A program made the translations under genes and the position numbers. From the NCBI GenBank assembly GCA_002354135.1, contig DEKZ01000135.1:1-6297 (forward strand): a DNA stretch of 6,297 nucleotides. The letters run 5' to 3'. Under the pieces are notes generated by a model. That model saw only the letters and a program-made list of their open reading frames with translations, did not search any database and was not told the origin of the DNA. Shown here piece by piece: positions 1-6,158 of this stretch. This DNA comes from Massilia sp. UBA2709 (GTDB lineage Bacteria; Pseudomonadota; Gammaproteobacteria; Burkholderiales; Burkholderiaceae_D). Numbering within the stretch: the first letter of the stretch is position 1; every line of letters starts with the position of its first letter.

Positions 1-1676
1 CGCTGGGCCTCGAAGCGCGCCAGCAGCGCCTGCCCTTGCGCCAGCTCGGCCTCGAGCGACTTGCGCGCCGCGCCCACCTCGCCGATGCGCGTGAGTGCCG
101 GTGCCACCGCCTGGCCCATCTGGCGAAATTGCTGCGCCTGCTGGGGGTTCAGGCTCGTCTCCCCGCTGCGCACCCGTCCCGCGATCTCGAGGTACTTGCG
201 CACTTCCGGCTCGGCGCACAGGCGCGCCAGTTCCGCCTTGTGGCGGTCGATGTTCCCAACGATCTGCGCCAGGCGCGCGCGCACCTGGCCGAGCACCTCG
301 TCGATGCGGCCGCAATCGGCGAGCAGTGCATGCACCAGCATGGCGCTGTCGCGCCAAGGCGTGGCGAGGTCCACGCGTACCCGGCGCGCCGCGACCGCGC
401 AGCCTTCGGCGCGGCCGATCGAGACCTCGTCGGCGATGATCTCGCAATTCACGGCCTGCTCGATGCACACGCGGGTGCCGGAGACGACGCAGTTCTCGGC
501 GCGCTGCAGGGTCACCGTGCCGGCGAGGGTCTGGATGCTTGCGCTCGAGGCCACGCCGTCGACCAGGATATCGCCCTGCTTGTTGTAGGCGCGCCCGCCG
601 ACCAGGTTGGCGCGCAGGCGCACCGTGCCGCCGCGCGAGACGATCTCGCCGTAGACGTCGGCGTGCACGGTAATGCTGGATCCCTCGATGATGCGCTTTT
701 CCTGGACCTCGCCGAATTCCTCGTAGTCGCCGGTCAGCTGCAGGTTGCCGGTGGTCCTGGCGCTCACGCCGTCGCGGCTGACGATCTTGTCGCCGATCGC
801 AATCTGGCCCGTCTTGCCGTCGACATCCAGGAAGCCGGTGCGGATGGCAACCAGCCAGTCGCCGCCCTCAATCCTTTCGACGCTGGTGCCGGCCCCCGCA
901 TAGGCCGCGAAGTCGAGGTCGCGCGGCGCCGCCGGTTCGATGCGGATGCCCGACATCTCGAAGCCCGGCGTGCCGGCGCGGGTCGGCAGCTTTTGCAGCA
1001 GGCGGGTGCCGGCCTGCACCTGCGGGAAGCGGTTCTGGAAGCGCATCAGGTCGAGCTTGCCGTTGGCGAGCTGGCGCGGCGCGTTGCTGCGGTGGATGTC
1101 CTCGGACACCTCGACCACGCTGGCATCGATCCCGGCTTCCGGTTCCAGGCGCCGCGCGACCACGATGCGCCCGGCGTTCCCAAGCGCGATCGCATCGCGC
1201 ACCGCGGCGATGTCGATGCCGAAGCGGATCCCCTTGAGCCACATGTCGGCCACGAACTCGTCGATGTCCAGGCGCACCGGCGCCTCGGGCTGGCCCTCGG
1301 CCCCCGCCAGGTGCACCGGCTCGAAGAAGTACTCGGCTTCGCCGCCGGTAATCTTCACCGAACGGTAGAGGGCGCGGCGCTGGGCGCTGAAAGGGACGAT
1401 GCCGTCGGCCAGGCGCACCAGCGGCAGGCCTGCCGGACCGCCTGGCAGCGGCGGGCCGCTGTCGAACAGGGCCTTGATCAGCACCGGATAATCCAGGCCG
1501 CTGAAGTACTGGCCCGAGCGGAGCAGGCTGTCGACCGCGGCCAGCAGCGTCGTGCCCAGCACGGCGGGGTCGGCGTAGACGCCATCCGGACGGCGGTCGA
1601 TGCAATGTTCCGGGCTTGACGCGGCAAACCGCGCCGGCTTGGCGGCGGGAGGAGTGGCAACAGCAGAATTGGACAC
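1..1676 (-). CDS. FapA family (DUF342) protein, 3' end outside window
   Basis: The visible part is 558 codons and no stop is reached before the window edge. Residues 1-20 are low-complexity and Ala/Pro-rich. About 25-260 is an N-terminal region of the FapA_N kind. About 270-435 is rich in Gly, Val and Ile in short strand-like repeats, such as GSSITVHADVYGEIVSRGG at 332-350 and CEIIADEVSIGRA at 411-423, as expected of the DUF342 beta-helix. From about 455 it becomes a charged helical region, probably a coiled coil. The start is GTG at 1676, because GGAG (1684-1687) lies 7 nt upstream and there is no in-frame ATG nearby. No signal peptide or membrane segment is seen, so it should be cytoplasmic. 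Family members are linked to flagellar assembly or polar localisation (FapA of Vibrio), but most are uncharacterised, and no flagellar gene is visible here. The family call is firm; the function is not. Confidence 0.85.
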   Translation of the reverse strand, partial: MSNSAVATPPAAKPARFAASSPEHCIDRRPDGVYADPAVLGTTLLAAVDSLLRSGQYFSGLDYPVLIKALFDSGPPLPGGPAGLPLVRLADGIVPFSAQRRALYRSVKITGGEAEYFFEPVHLAGAEGQPEAPVRLDIDEFVADMWLKGIRFGIDIAAVRDAIALGNAGRIVVARRLEPEAGIDASVVEVSEDIHRSNAPRQLANGKLDLMRFQNRFPQVQAGTRLLQKLPTRAGTPGFEMSGIRIEPAAPRDLDFAAYAGAGTSVERIEGGDWLVAIRTGFLDVDGKTGQIAIGDKIVSRDGVSARTTGNLQLTGDYEEFGEVQEKRIIEGSSITVHADVYGEIVSRGGTVRLRANLVGGRAYNKQGDILVDGVASSASIQTLAGTVTLQRAENCVVSGTRVCIEQAVNCEIIADEVSIGRAEGCAVAARRVRVDLATPWRDSAMLVHALLADCGRIDEVLGQVRARLAQIVGNIDRHKAELARLCAEPEVRKYLEIAGRVRSGETSLNPQQAQQFRQMGQAVAPALTRIGEVGAARKSLEAELAQGQALLARFEAQ

Positions 1677-1754
1677 GATCGCGCTCCAGGAGGGGCCAGC
1701 GCGCCTGACGAAAGCCAGGGCGGAAGTAGCCAGCCTATCATGTTGTCGCGAATA

Positions 1755-1783
1755 AATAAATATTGGTCAACAATATTTCGCAA
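1755..1783 (-). promoter_or_regulatory. Candidate promoter with inverted-repeat operator for the FapA-like gene
   Basis: On the minus strand, TTGCGA (1783-1778) and TTTATT (1760-1755) are separated by 17 bp. Each matches the sigma-70 consensus at 4 of 6 positions. A perfect 8-bp inverted repeat, AAATATTG-TTGAC-CAATATTT (1758-1778), fills the spacer and touches both boxes, as a repressor site would. The stretch is strikingly AT-rich against a GC-rich background. Predicted initiation near 1748 would give a 5' leader of roughly 70 nt. The repeat is seen directly; promoter and operator roles are inferred. Confidence 0.45.
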
Positions 1784-1855
1784 AAAACAAGCTGCCTGAG
1801 GTCAAAGACGGTGGCCGCCTCGGGTGTCCGGCACGGCTTTCCGCGTGGGCGCCAA

Positions 1856-1882
1856 AGAAAAAGCCGGGCGAACCCGGCTTTT
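1856..1882 (-). terminator. Intrinsic terminator of the small exported protein gene
   Basis: A perfect 10-bp stem (1859-1868 with 1873-1882) encloses a four-base loop that reads TTCG on the minus strand. The GC core is CCGGGC/GCCCGG-like and is flanked by A and T runs. On the minus strand the stem runs into TTTTTCTTT, about 20 nt after the stop codon of the gene ending at 1902. The other side also ends in four T, so it might work weakly in both directions. No plus-strand gene precedes it here. Confidence 0.85.
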
Positions 1883-1901
1883 CATGTCGTCGCCCAAACG
1901 C

Positions 1902-2336
1902 TCAGCGGCGCTGGGCATTCGGATAGATGTCGATGCCTGCCTCGTTGATCTGGCGGCGCAGGTCGCGCCGCTCGTCGGGCGTCAGGCGTCCGCCGCGCCG
2001 ACCATCGCGCATGCTCTGCTCCTGCTGCATCTGGGCGGCCTGGCGGCGCTGCTGTTCTTCCATCGCGCGCTGCTGCTCGTACATGCGCTGCTGCTCGTAC
2101 ATGCGCTGCTCGCGCGGCTGCTCGATCTGCGGCGGCGGGGCCGGGAACCGCTCGGGACGTAGCTGCGGCGGCGGGGGCAGCTGGACATCGTCGCGGCGCC
2201 CGTGGCTCTGTGCATGCGCGGCGCCGAGGCCGACGCAGGCGAGCATGCAGACGGCGAGACCACGGCGCGCCAGGCGGGCAAGCCGCTGGCCCGGGGCCAT
2301 GCTTGCTGCATAGGTTGGAGTGAGCGCGTCTTTCAT
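1902..2336 (-). CDS. Small exported Gln/Arg-rich protein of unknown function
   Basis: This 144-residue protein is not one I can assign to a characterised family. The start at 2336 is chosen because the purine-rich AGAGGA lies just upstream and a signal peptide follows; the frame stays open to 2441, but the added N-terminal residues look like untranslated leader. Basic residues precede a hydrophobic segment (about 26-40) and a likely signal peptidase I site after AHA (residue 42). The mature protein has a Pro-rich stretch (53-69), a Gln/Arg/Met-rich segment with the repeat RMYEQQ (78-111), and a C-terminal motif LTPDERRDLRRQINEAG (118-134) ending in IYP. Similar tails (SPEER..LRRQI.EAG.DIYP) recur, from memory, in small exported proteins of Massilia-like bacteria. 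It probably acts in the periplasm. It is transcribed divergently from ompR and ends at a strong terminator, so it is likely monocistronic. Confidence 0.75.
   Translation of the reverse strand: MKDALTPTYAASMAPGQRLARLARRGLAVCMLACVGLGAAHAQSHGRRDDVQLPPPPQLRPERFPAPPPQIEQPREQRMYEQQRMYEQQRAMEEQQRRQAAQMQQEQSMRDGRRGGRLTPDERRDLRRQINEAGIDIYPNAQRR
2065..2110 (-). repeat. 18-bp tandem repeat inside the exported protein gene
   Basis: The unit at 2083-2100 (plus strand ATGCGCTGCTGCTCGTAC) is preceded at 2065-2082 by a copy differing only in its first two bases, and followed by a partial copy (2101-2110). Translated on the minus strand it gives the repeated hexapeptide RMYEQQ. The unit is a whole number of codons, so copy-number change would keep the frame. 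Confidence 0.8.
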
Positions 2337-2367
2337 GGTGTTCCTCTTCCGCGATGCCGGATAAACA

Positions 2368-2390
2368 GATAAGCTTTGACTGGATAAGCT
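2368..2390. repeat. Direct repeat GATAAGCT, 15-bp period
   Basis: GATAAGCT occurs at 2368-2375 and again at 2383-2390, with TTTGACT between the copies. It lies in the leader of the minus-strand exported protein gene, about 32-54 bp before its start. It could be a protein-binding site or chance; nothing else in the sequence decides this. Confidence 0.35.
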
Positions 2391-2428
2391 GTACTTCATG
2401 GGCCCCAGTGTATGTGGAATGCCGACTG

Positions 2429-2483
2429 GGTATAAGACCATTTGGGTAAAGTTTGTAACACAATGTAATGCCTTCCCTATACG
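2429..2483. promoter_or_regulatory. Divergent regulatory region with phased GTAA repeats (candidate OmpR sites)
   Basis: On the plus strand GTAAAG (2446), GTAACA (2455) and GTAATG (2465) recur at 9- and 10-bp steps, about one helical turn apart. OmpR/PhoB-type winged-helix regulators are known to bind such tandem direct repeats, and GTAAC-like cores occur in enterobacterial OmpR sites. A weak ompR promoter may use GTAACA (2455-2460), a 17-bp gap and TATACG (2478-2483). A weak promoter for the opposite gene may use TTACAA (2458-2453), an 18-bp gap and TATACC (2434-2429). Both -35 candidates would lie within the repeats. The repeats are seen; the binding and promoter roles are inferred. Confidence 0.4.
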
Positions 2484-2520
2484 GCCCTTATTTAAAGCGA
2501 AGAGAAGTTACCATAGCGAC

Positions 2521-2538
2521 ATGAATCTGACAAACTGA
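2521..2538 (+). other. Five-codon mini-ORF (MNLTN) ahead of ompR
   Basis: ATG AAT CTG ACA AAC TGA is in the same frame as ompR and ends 6 nt before the ompR ATG. A purine-rich stretch, GAAGAGAAG (2499-2507), lies 13 nt before the mini-ORF, whereas the ompR start itself has no recognisable Shine-Dalgarno sequence. It could supply ribosomes by reinitiation, or be a chance ATG. No amino-acid run typical of an attenuator is present. Confidence 0.25.
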
Positions 2539-2544
2539 CAGCAT

Positions 2545-3312
2545 ATGAATACATCTTCCACCTCGAATTCGGCAGGCGCGCCGGGCAACACCGGCCATAG
2601 CGCGAAGATCATGGTCGTCGACGACGACGTCCGCCTGCGCGACCTGCTGCGCCGCTACCTCACCGAACAGGGCTTCCAGGTCGTCACCGCGGAAAGCGCG
2701 CCGGCCATGAACAAGCTGTGGCTGCGCGAGCGTTACGACCTGCTGGTGCTGGACCTGATGCTGCCGGGCGAAGACGGCCTGTCGATCTGCCGCCGCCTGC
2801 GCGGCGCGGGCGACCAGACCCCGATCATCATGCTGACCGCCAAGGGCGAAGACGTCGACCGCATCGTCGGCCTGGAGATGGGCGCCGACGACTACCTGCC
2901 GAAACCCTTCAACCCGCGCGAACTGGTGGCGCGCATCGGCGCGGTCCTGCGCCGCAAGGGTCCGGACGAAATCCCGGGCGCGCCGTCGGAAACCCCGCAG
3001 ACCTTCGAGTTCGGCCAGTTCGTCCTCGACCTGGGCACGCGCACGCTGAAGAAGAACGGCGAGACCGTGCCCCTGACCACCGGCGAATTCTCGGTGCTGA
3101 AGGTGTTCGCGCGCCACGCGCGCCAGCCGCTCTCGCGCGAGAAGCTGATGGAACTGGCCCGCGGCCGCGAATACGAAGTCTTCGACCGCTCGCTCGACGT
3201 GCAGATTTCGCGCCTGCGCAAACTCATCGAACCCGACCCATCGAGCCCGCTCTACATCCAGACCGTCTGGGGGCTGGGCTACGTGTTCATCCCTGAAGGA
3301 CAGCCGCGCTAG
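2545..3312 (+). CDS. ompR: OmpR-type response regulator
   Basis: This is a 255-residue cytoplasmic two-component response regulator and DNA-binding transcription factor. The receiver domain (about 21-135) has the acidic pocket D26-D28, phosphoacceptor D70 in LLVLDLMLP, T98 in IIMLTAK and K120 in YLPKPFNP. A winged-helix DNA-binding domain follows (about 153-252), with SREKLMELARGREY, the recognition-helix region DRSLDVQISRLRKLIE and the wing WGLGYVF. Residues 1-20 are a Ser/Gly/Ala-rich tail before the domain; enterobacterial OmpR lacks it. The ATG at 2545 is used because an in-frame stop lies just upstream, although no clear ribosome-binding site precedes it. M23 (IMVVDDD) is a less likely alternative because it would remove part of the first strand. 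The partner kinase gene starts within its stop codon. Known OmpR proteins control porins and envelope genes; the targets here are unknown. Confidence 0.93.
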   Translation: MNTSSTSNSAGAPGNTGHSAKIMVVDDDVRLRDLLRRYLTEQGFQVVTAESAPAMNKLWLRERYDLLVLDLMLPGEDGLSICRRLRGAGDQTPIIMLTAKGEDVDRIVGLEMGADDYLPKPFNPRELVARIGAVLRRKGPDEIPGAPSETPQTFEFGQFVLDLGTRTLKKNGETVPLTTGEFSVLKVFARHARQPLSREKLMELARGREYEVFDRSLDVQISRLRKLIEPDPSSPLYIQTVWGLGYVFIPEGQPR

Positions 3313-4682
3313 TGTTCGCATCCTCCCTGCAGCAGCGCCCCGGCCGCCTGCCCTGGCTGCGCAGCGGCCTGTTCTGGCGCACCTTCTTCCTGATGTCCCT
3401 GCTCACGACGCTGTCGATGGGCTCGTGGATCGGCATGCTGAACGTGTTCCAGCGCGGCCCGCAGGTGCAGCAGACGGCCGAACTCGTGGTGTCGGTGGTG
3501 ACGCTCACCAAGGCCGCCCTCACCCACTCGGCGCCCGAGGCGCGGCTCGAGCTGCTGATCGAACTGGTCTCGAACGAGGGCATCCGCATTTTCACCCTCG
3601 AGCCCACCGACGAGGTGGCCCCGCCGCCGGACAACGCCCTGATGCCGGACATCGCCGCCGCCGTGCGCGAGAAGCTCGGCCAGCAGACCCGCTTTTCGAG
3701 CCGCGTGAACGGCATGGCCGGCTTCTGGATCAGCTTTAACATCGAGGACGACCAGTACTGGCTGATGCTCGAGCGCGAGCGCCTGGCCGGCCTGACCCGG
3801 ATCCAGTGGCTGGGCTGGGCCAGCGTGGTGGGCGTGCTGTCGCTGCTGGGCGCGGCGCTCATCTCGAGCCTGATCAACCTGCCGCTGGCGCGCCTGACCG
3901 CGGCCACGCGCGCCTTCGCCAAGGGCGAGCGCCCGGCGCCGCTGCCGGAAAAGGGCCCGCAGGAGATCATCGAAGCGAACCGCAGCTTCAACCAGATGGT
4001 CGAGGACCTGGCCCAGGTCGAGAAGGACCGCGCCATGATCCTGGCCGGCATCTCGCACGATTTGCGCACGCCGTTGGCGCGCATGCAGCTCGAAGTCGAG
4101 ATGGCCAACCTGCCGGTCGAGGCGCGCGAAGGCATGCAGTCCGATATCGCGCAGATGGACGCGATCATCGGCCAGTTCCTCGACTACGCCAAGCCCACCG
4201 AGGCCGCCACCTTCGTGCCGGTCGATCTCTCCGGCCTGATTGCCGACAGCGCCAACCACGCGGCGCGCATGCCCGACGTGCGCACCAGCACCGACATCAC
4301 GGAGGATATCCACGTGATGGGCAACGAGACCGACCTGCGCCGCGTGATCAACAACGTCGTCGAGAACGCGCGCCGCTACGCCCGCACGCCGGGCAAGGAC
4401 GTCACCGAGATCGATTTCTCCTGCCACGTGCGCACCACGCCCCAGGGCCGGCGCGCGGTCGTCGAGATCGGCGACCACGGCCCCGGCGTGCCGCCCGACC
4501 AGATCAACCAGCTGCTGAAACCCTTCACGCGCCTGGACACGGCGCGCGGCCAAGCCAACGGCGCGGGCCTGGGCCTGGCGATCGTCGAGCGCGTGGTCAC
4601 CCGCCACAGCGCCGAACTCACGGTGCGCAACCGCGAAGGCGGCGGCCTGCTGGTGCAGCTGGCGCTGCCGCTGGCTTCCTGA
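3312..4682 (+). CDS. envZ: EnvZ-type sensor histidine kinase
   Basis: This 456-residue inner-membrane kinase should autophosphorylate in response to envelope or osmotic conditions and pass phosphate to the OmpR encoded just upstream. TM1 is at about 19-45, a periplasmic region of about 120 residues follows, and TM2 is at about 167-192. A HAMP linker comes next (about 190-240). The H-box ISHDLRTPLAR carries the phosphorylated H249. The ATP-binding domain shows the N-box NNVVENARRYA (347-357), G1 DHGPGV (388-393), F-box KPFTRLD (403-409) and G2 GAGLGLAI (417-424). All catalytic motifs are intact, and the length is close to E. coli EnvZ (450). The start is GTG, overlapping the ompR stop by one base (TAGTG), with AAGGA at 3296-3300; this implies translational coupling. 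The sensed signal cannot be read from the sequence. Confidence 0.92.
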   Translation: MFASSLQQRPGRLPWLRSGLFWRTFFLMSLLTTLSMGSWIGMLNVFQRGPQVQQTAELVVSVVTLTKAALTHSAPEARLELLIELVSNEGIRIFTLEPTDEVAPPPDNALMPDIAAAVREKLGQQTRFSSRVNGMAGFWISFNIEDDQYWLMLERERLAGLTRIQWLGWASVVGVLSLLGAALISSLINLPLARLTAATRAFAKGERPAPLPEKGPQEIIEANRSFNQMVEDLAQVEKDRAMILAGISHDLRTPLARMQLEVEMANLPVEAREGMQSDIAQMDAIIGQFLDYAKPTEAATFVPVDLSGLIADSANHAARMPDVRTSTDITEDIHVMGNETDLRRVINNVVENARRYARTPGKDVTEIDFSCHVRTTPQGRRAVVEIGDHGPGVPPDQINQLLKPFTRLDTARGQANGAGLGLAIVERVVTRHSAELTVRNREGGGLLVQLALPLAS

Positions 4683-4695
4683 ACCCTCTCTTCGC

Positions 4696-5667
4696 ATGAC
4701 AATCATGACCAATACCCTGCAATACAGCGACGTCGAACAGGCCGCCGCACGCATAGCCGGCGCCGCCCACCGCACGCCGGTCCTGAGCTCGACCACCGCC
4801 AACGCCCGCGCCGGCGCGCAGCTGTTCTTCAAGTGCGAGAACTACCAGCGCATGGGCGCCTTCAAGTTCCGCGGCGCCTACAACGCGATCGCGCGCTTCA
4901 CCGATGCCCAGCGCGCCGCCGGGGTCCTGACCTTCTCCTCGGGGAACCATGCCCAGGCGATCGCCCTGTCGGCGCGCCTGGCGGGCATCCGCGCCACCAT
5001 CATCATGCCGAAGGACGCGCCGGCCCTGAAGGTCCAGGCGACAAAGGAATACGGCGGCGAAGTGATCTTCTACGACCGCTACACCGAGAACCGCGAGGAA
5101 ATCGGCCGCCGCCTGGCCGAGGAGCGCGGCATGACCCTGATTCCGCCCTACGACCACCCGGACGTGATCTGCGGCCAGGGCACGGCCGCCAAGGAATTGT
5201 TCGAGGAAGTCGGCGAACTCGACGTGCTGCTGGTGCCGCTGGGCGGCGGCGGCCTGCTGGCCGGCAGCGCGCTGGCGGCCATGGGCCTGTCGCCCTCGTG
5301 CAAGGTGATCGGCGTCGAGCCGGAAGCCGGCAACGACGGCCAGCAGTCGCTGCGCAAGGGAGAAATCGTCCACATCGGCGTGCCCGACACGATCGCCGAC
5401 GGCGCCATGGTGACCCACATCGGCGAGCACAATTTCGAGGTGATCCGCCGCCGCGTGGATGACATCGTCACCGTCAGCGACGCGCAACTGGTCGACACCA
5501 TGAAATTCTTTGCCGAGCGCATGAAGATGGTGGTCGAACCGACCGGCTGCCTGGGCGCCGCGGCCGCGCTGCACGGCGCCTACCCGGTCACCGGCAAGCG
5601 CGTCGGCATCCTGATCAGCGGCGGCAACGTCGACCTGTCGCGCTTCGCCCAGCTGGTGGGCGGCTGA
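4696..5667 (+). CDS. PLP-dependent serine/threonine or threo-3-hydroxyaspartate dehydratase
   Basis: This is a 323-residue fold-type II PLP enzyme with a single catalytic domain and no ACT regulatory domain, so it is not biosynthetic IlvA. The Schiff-base lysine is K57 in GAFKFRGA, the substrate loop is SSGNHAQ (81-87), the phosphate-binding loop is GGGGLL (183-188), and SGGN (308-311) lies near the pyridine nitrogen. SSGNH, together with E208, G212 and D214 in GVEPEAGND, matches the catalytic serine and metal-binding pattern of serine racemase and threo-3-hydroxyaspartate dehydratases better than that of TdcB. The likely reaction is deamination of a beta-hydroxy amino acid to a keto acid via an enamine; the exact substrate is unresolved. 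The start is 4696, or possibly the ATG at 4705; neither has a clear ribosome-binding site. It begins 13 bp after envZ and overlaps the RidA-family gene by one base. Confidence 0.88.
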   Translation: MTIMTNTLQYSDVEQAAARIAGAAHRTPVLSSTTANARAGAQLFFKCENYQRMGAFKFRGAYNAIARFTDAQRAAGVLTFSSGNHAQAIALSARLAGIRATIIMPKDAPALKVQATKEYGGEVIFYDRYTENREEIGRRLAEERGMTLIPPYDHPDVICGQGTAAKELFEEVGELDVLLVPLGGGGLLAGSALAAMGLSPSCKVIGVEPEAGNDGQQSLRKGEIVHIGVPDTIADGAMVTHIGEHNFEVIRRRVDDIVTVSDAQLVDTMKFFAERMKMVVEPTGCLGAAAALHGAYPVTGKRVGILISGGNVDLSRFAQLVGG

Positions 5668-6059
5668 TGGAATTCATCCAGTCGAACGAGCTGCCGGCGC
5701 CCGCCGGCCACTATTCGCAGGCAGTGGCTGCCGGCGGCCTGGTCTTCCTGTCGGGCATCCTGCCTGCGCGCGACGCGGTCGATCCCTCGGCCGCGGACTT
5801 CGAGGCCCAGTGCGCCTCGGTCTTCGACCAGTGCGAGAAAGTCTTGCGCGCGGCTGGCTGCGGCCTGGCCGACGTGGTCCAGTGCACGGCCTACCTCGCC
5901 GGCGTCGAGCACTGGCCGGCCTTCAACACCTTCTACGCGGGGGTGTTCGGCGACCACAGGCCGGCGCGGGCGGTGGTGCCGGTGCCGGCCTTGCACCATG
6001 GTTTTCTGGTCGAGGTGCAGCTGGTTGCGCAGCGGCCTGGCCAAGGCCGAGCTAACTGA
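5667..6059 (+). CDS. RidA family (YjgF/YER057c/UK114) enamine/imine deaminase
   Basis: This 130-residue protein matches the usual RidA length (about 128) and would form a cytoplasmic trimer. RidA hydrolyses 2-aminoacrylate and related enamines/imines released by PLP dehydratases, protecting other PLP enzymes. The key residues align: R101 in RPARAVV corresponds to E. coli R105, E116 in FLVEVQ to E120, and Y16 in GHYSQAV to Y17. The usual Pro before that Tyr is His here, which I recall from other Rid-family members. Other family hallmarks are VFLSGILP (26-33) and DVVQCTAYL (69-77). Its ATG shares one base with the stop of the dehydratase gene (TGATG), indicating coupled translation of an enzyme and its detoxifying partner. 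The specific Rid subfamily is not certain, so I give no gene symbol. Confidence 0.9.
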   Translation: MEFIQSNELPAPAGHYSQAVAAGGLVFLSGILPARDAVDPSAADFEAQCASVFDQCEKVLRAAGCGLADVVQCTAYLAGVEHWPAFNTFYAGVFGDHRPARAVVPVPALHHGFLVEVQLVAQRPGQGRAN

Positions 6060-6132
6060 AGAGTGGTTTTTTTGACAATCACCAGCAAAGGGTGAGGCAC
6101 CGAACAGAGGCAGCCAGCCTCGGCCGGGAAAA

Positions 6133-6155
6133 TGGCTCCATCGAACAAGGAGCCA
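6133..6155 (+). promoter_or_regulatory. Hairpin covering the ribosome-binding site of the DUF4124 gene
   Basis: TGGCTCC (6133-6139) and GGAGCCA (6149-6155) form a perfect 7-bp stem with a 9-nt loop. The 3' arm contains the GGAG of the strong Shine-Dalgarno sequence AAGGAG (6147-6152), which is 6 nt before the ATG. If it forms in the mRNA it would hide the ribosome-binding site. A smaller 5-bp hairpin, GAGGC/GCCTC (6107-6121), lies upstream. The pairing is seen; a regulatory role is inferred. Confidence 0.4.
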
Positions 6156-6158
6156 ACC

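Noticed and set aside
36..1619. A 527-codon open frame on the plus strand opposite the FapA-like gene
   Set aside because: Its product is an Ala/Arg/Asp/His-rich sequence without recognisable domains, typical of the antisense frame of a GC-rich gene. The minus strand encodes a clear DUF342 protein over the same bases.
1478..1783. 101-codon minus-strand frame overlapping the start of the FapA-like gene
   Set aside because: It is out of frame with the DUF342 protein, has no domain, and starts within the candidate promoter.
2337..2441. Longer N-terminus for the small exported protein (starts at 2441 or 2399)
   Set aside because: These starts lack a good ribosome-binding site and would place about 21-35 extra residues before the signal peptide, while the start at 2336 has AGAGGA upstream.
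3309..4832. A 507-codon open frame on the minus strand opposite envZ
   Set aside because: It is a GC-bias shadow. The plus strand carries all the kinase motifs, and the antisense product resembles no family.
4618..5574. A 318-codon minus-strand open frame opposite the dehydratase
   Set aside because: It has shadow composition (His/Ala/Gly/Asp-rich) and no domain, and the plus strand carries the intact PLP enzyme.
6033..6073. Hairpin CGGCCT/AGGCCG (6033-6049) followed by seven T (6067-6073) as a terminator after the RidA gene
   Set aside because: The stem is only 6 bp, lies within the coding region, and is 17 nt from the T run, so it lacks intrinsic terminator geometry. Termination here is possible but not supported.
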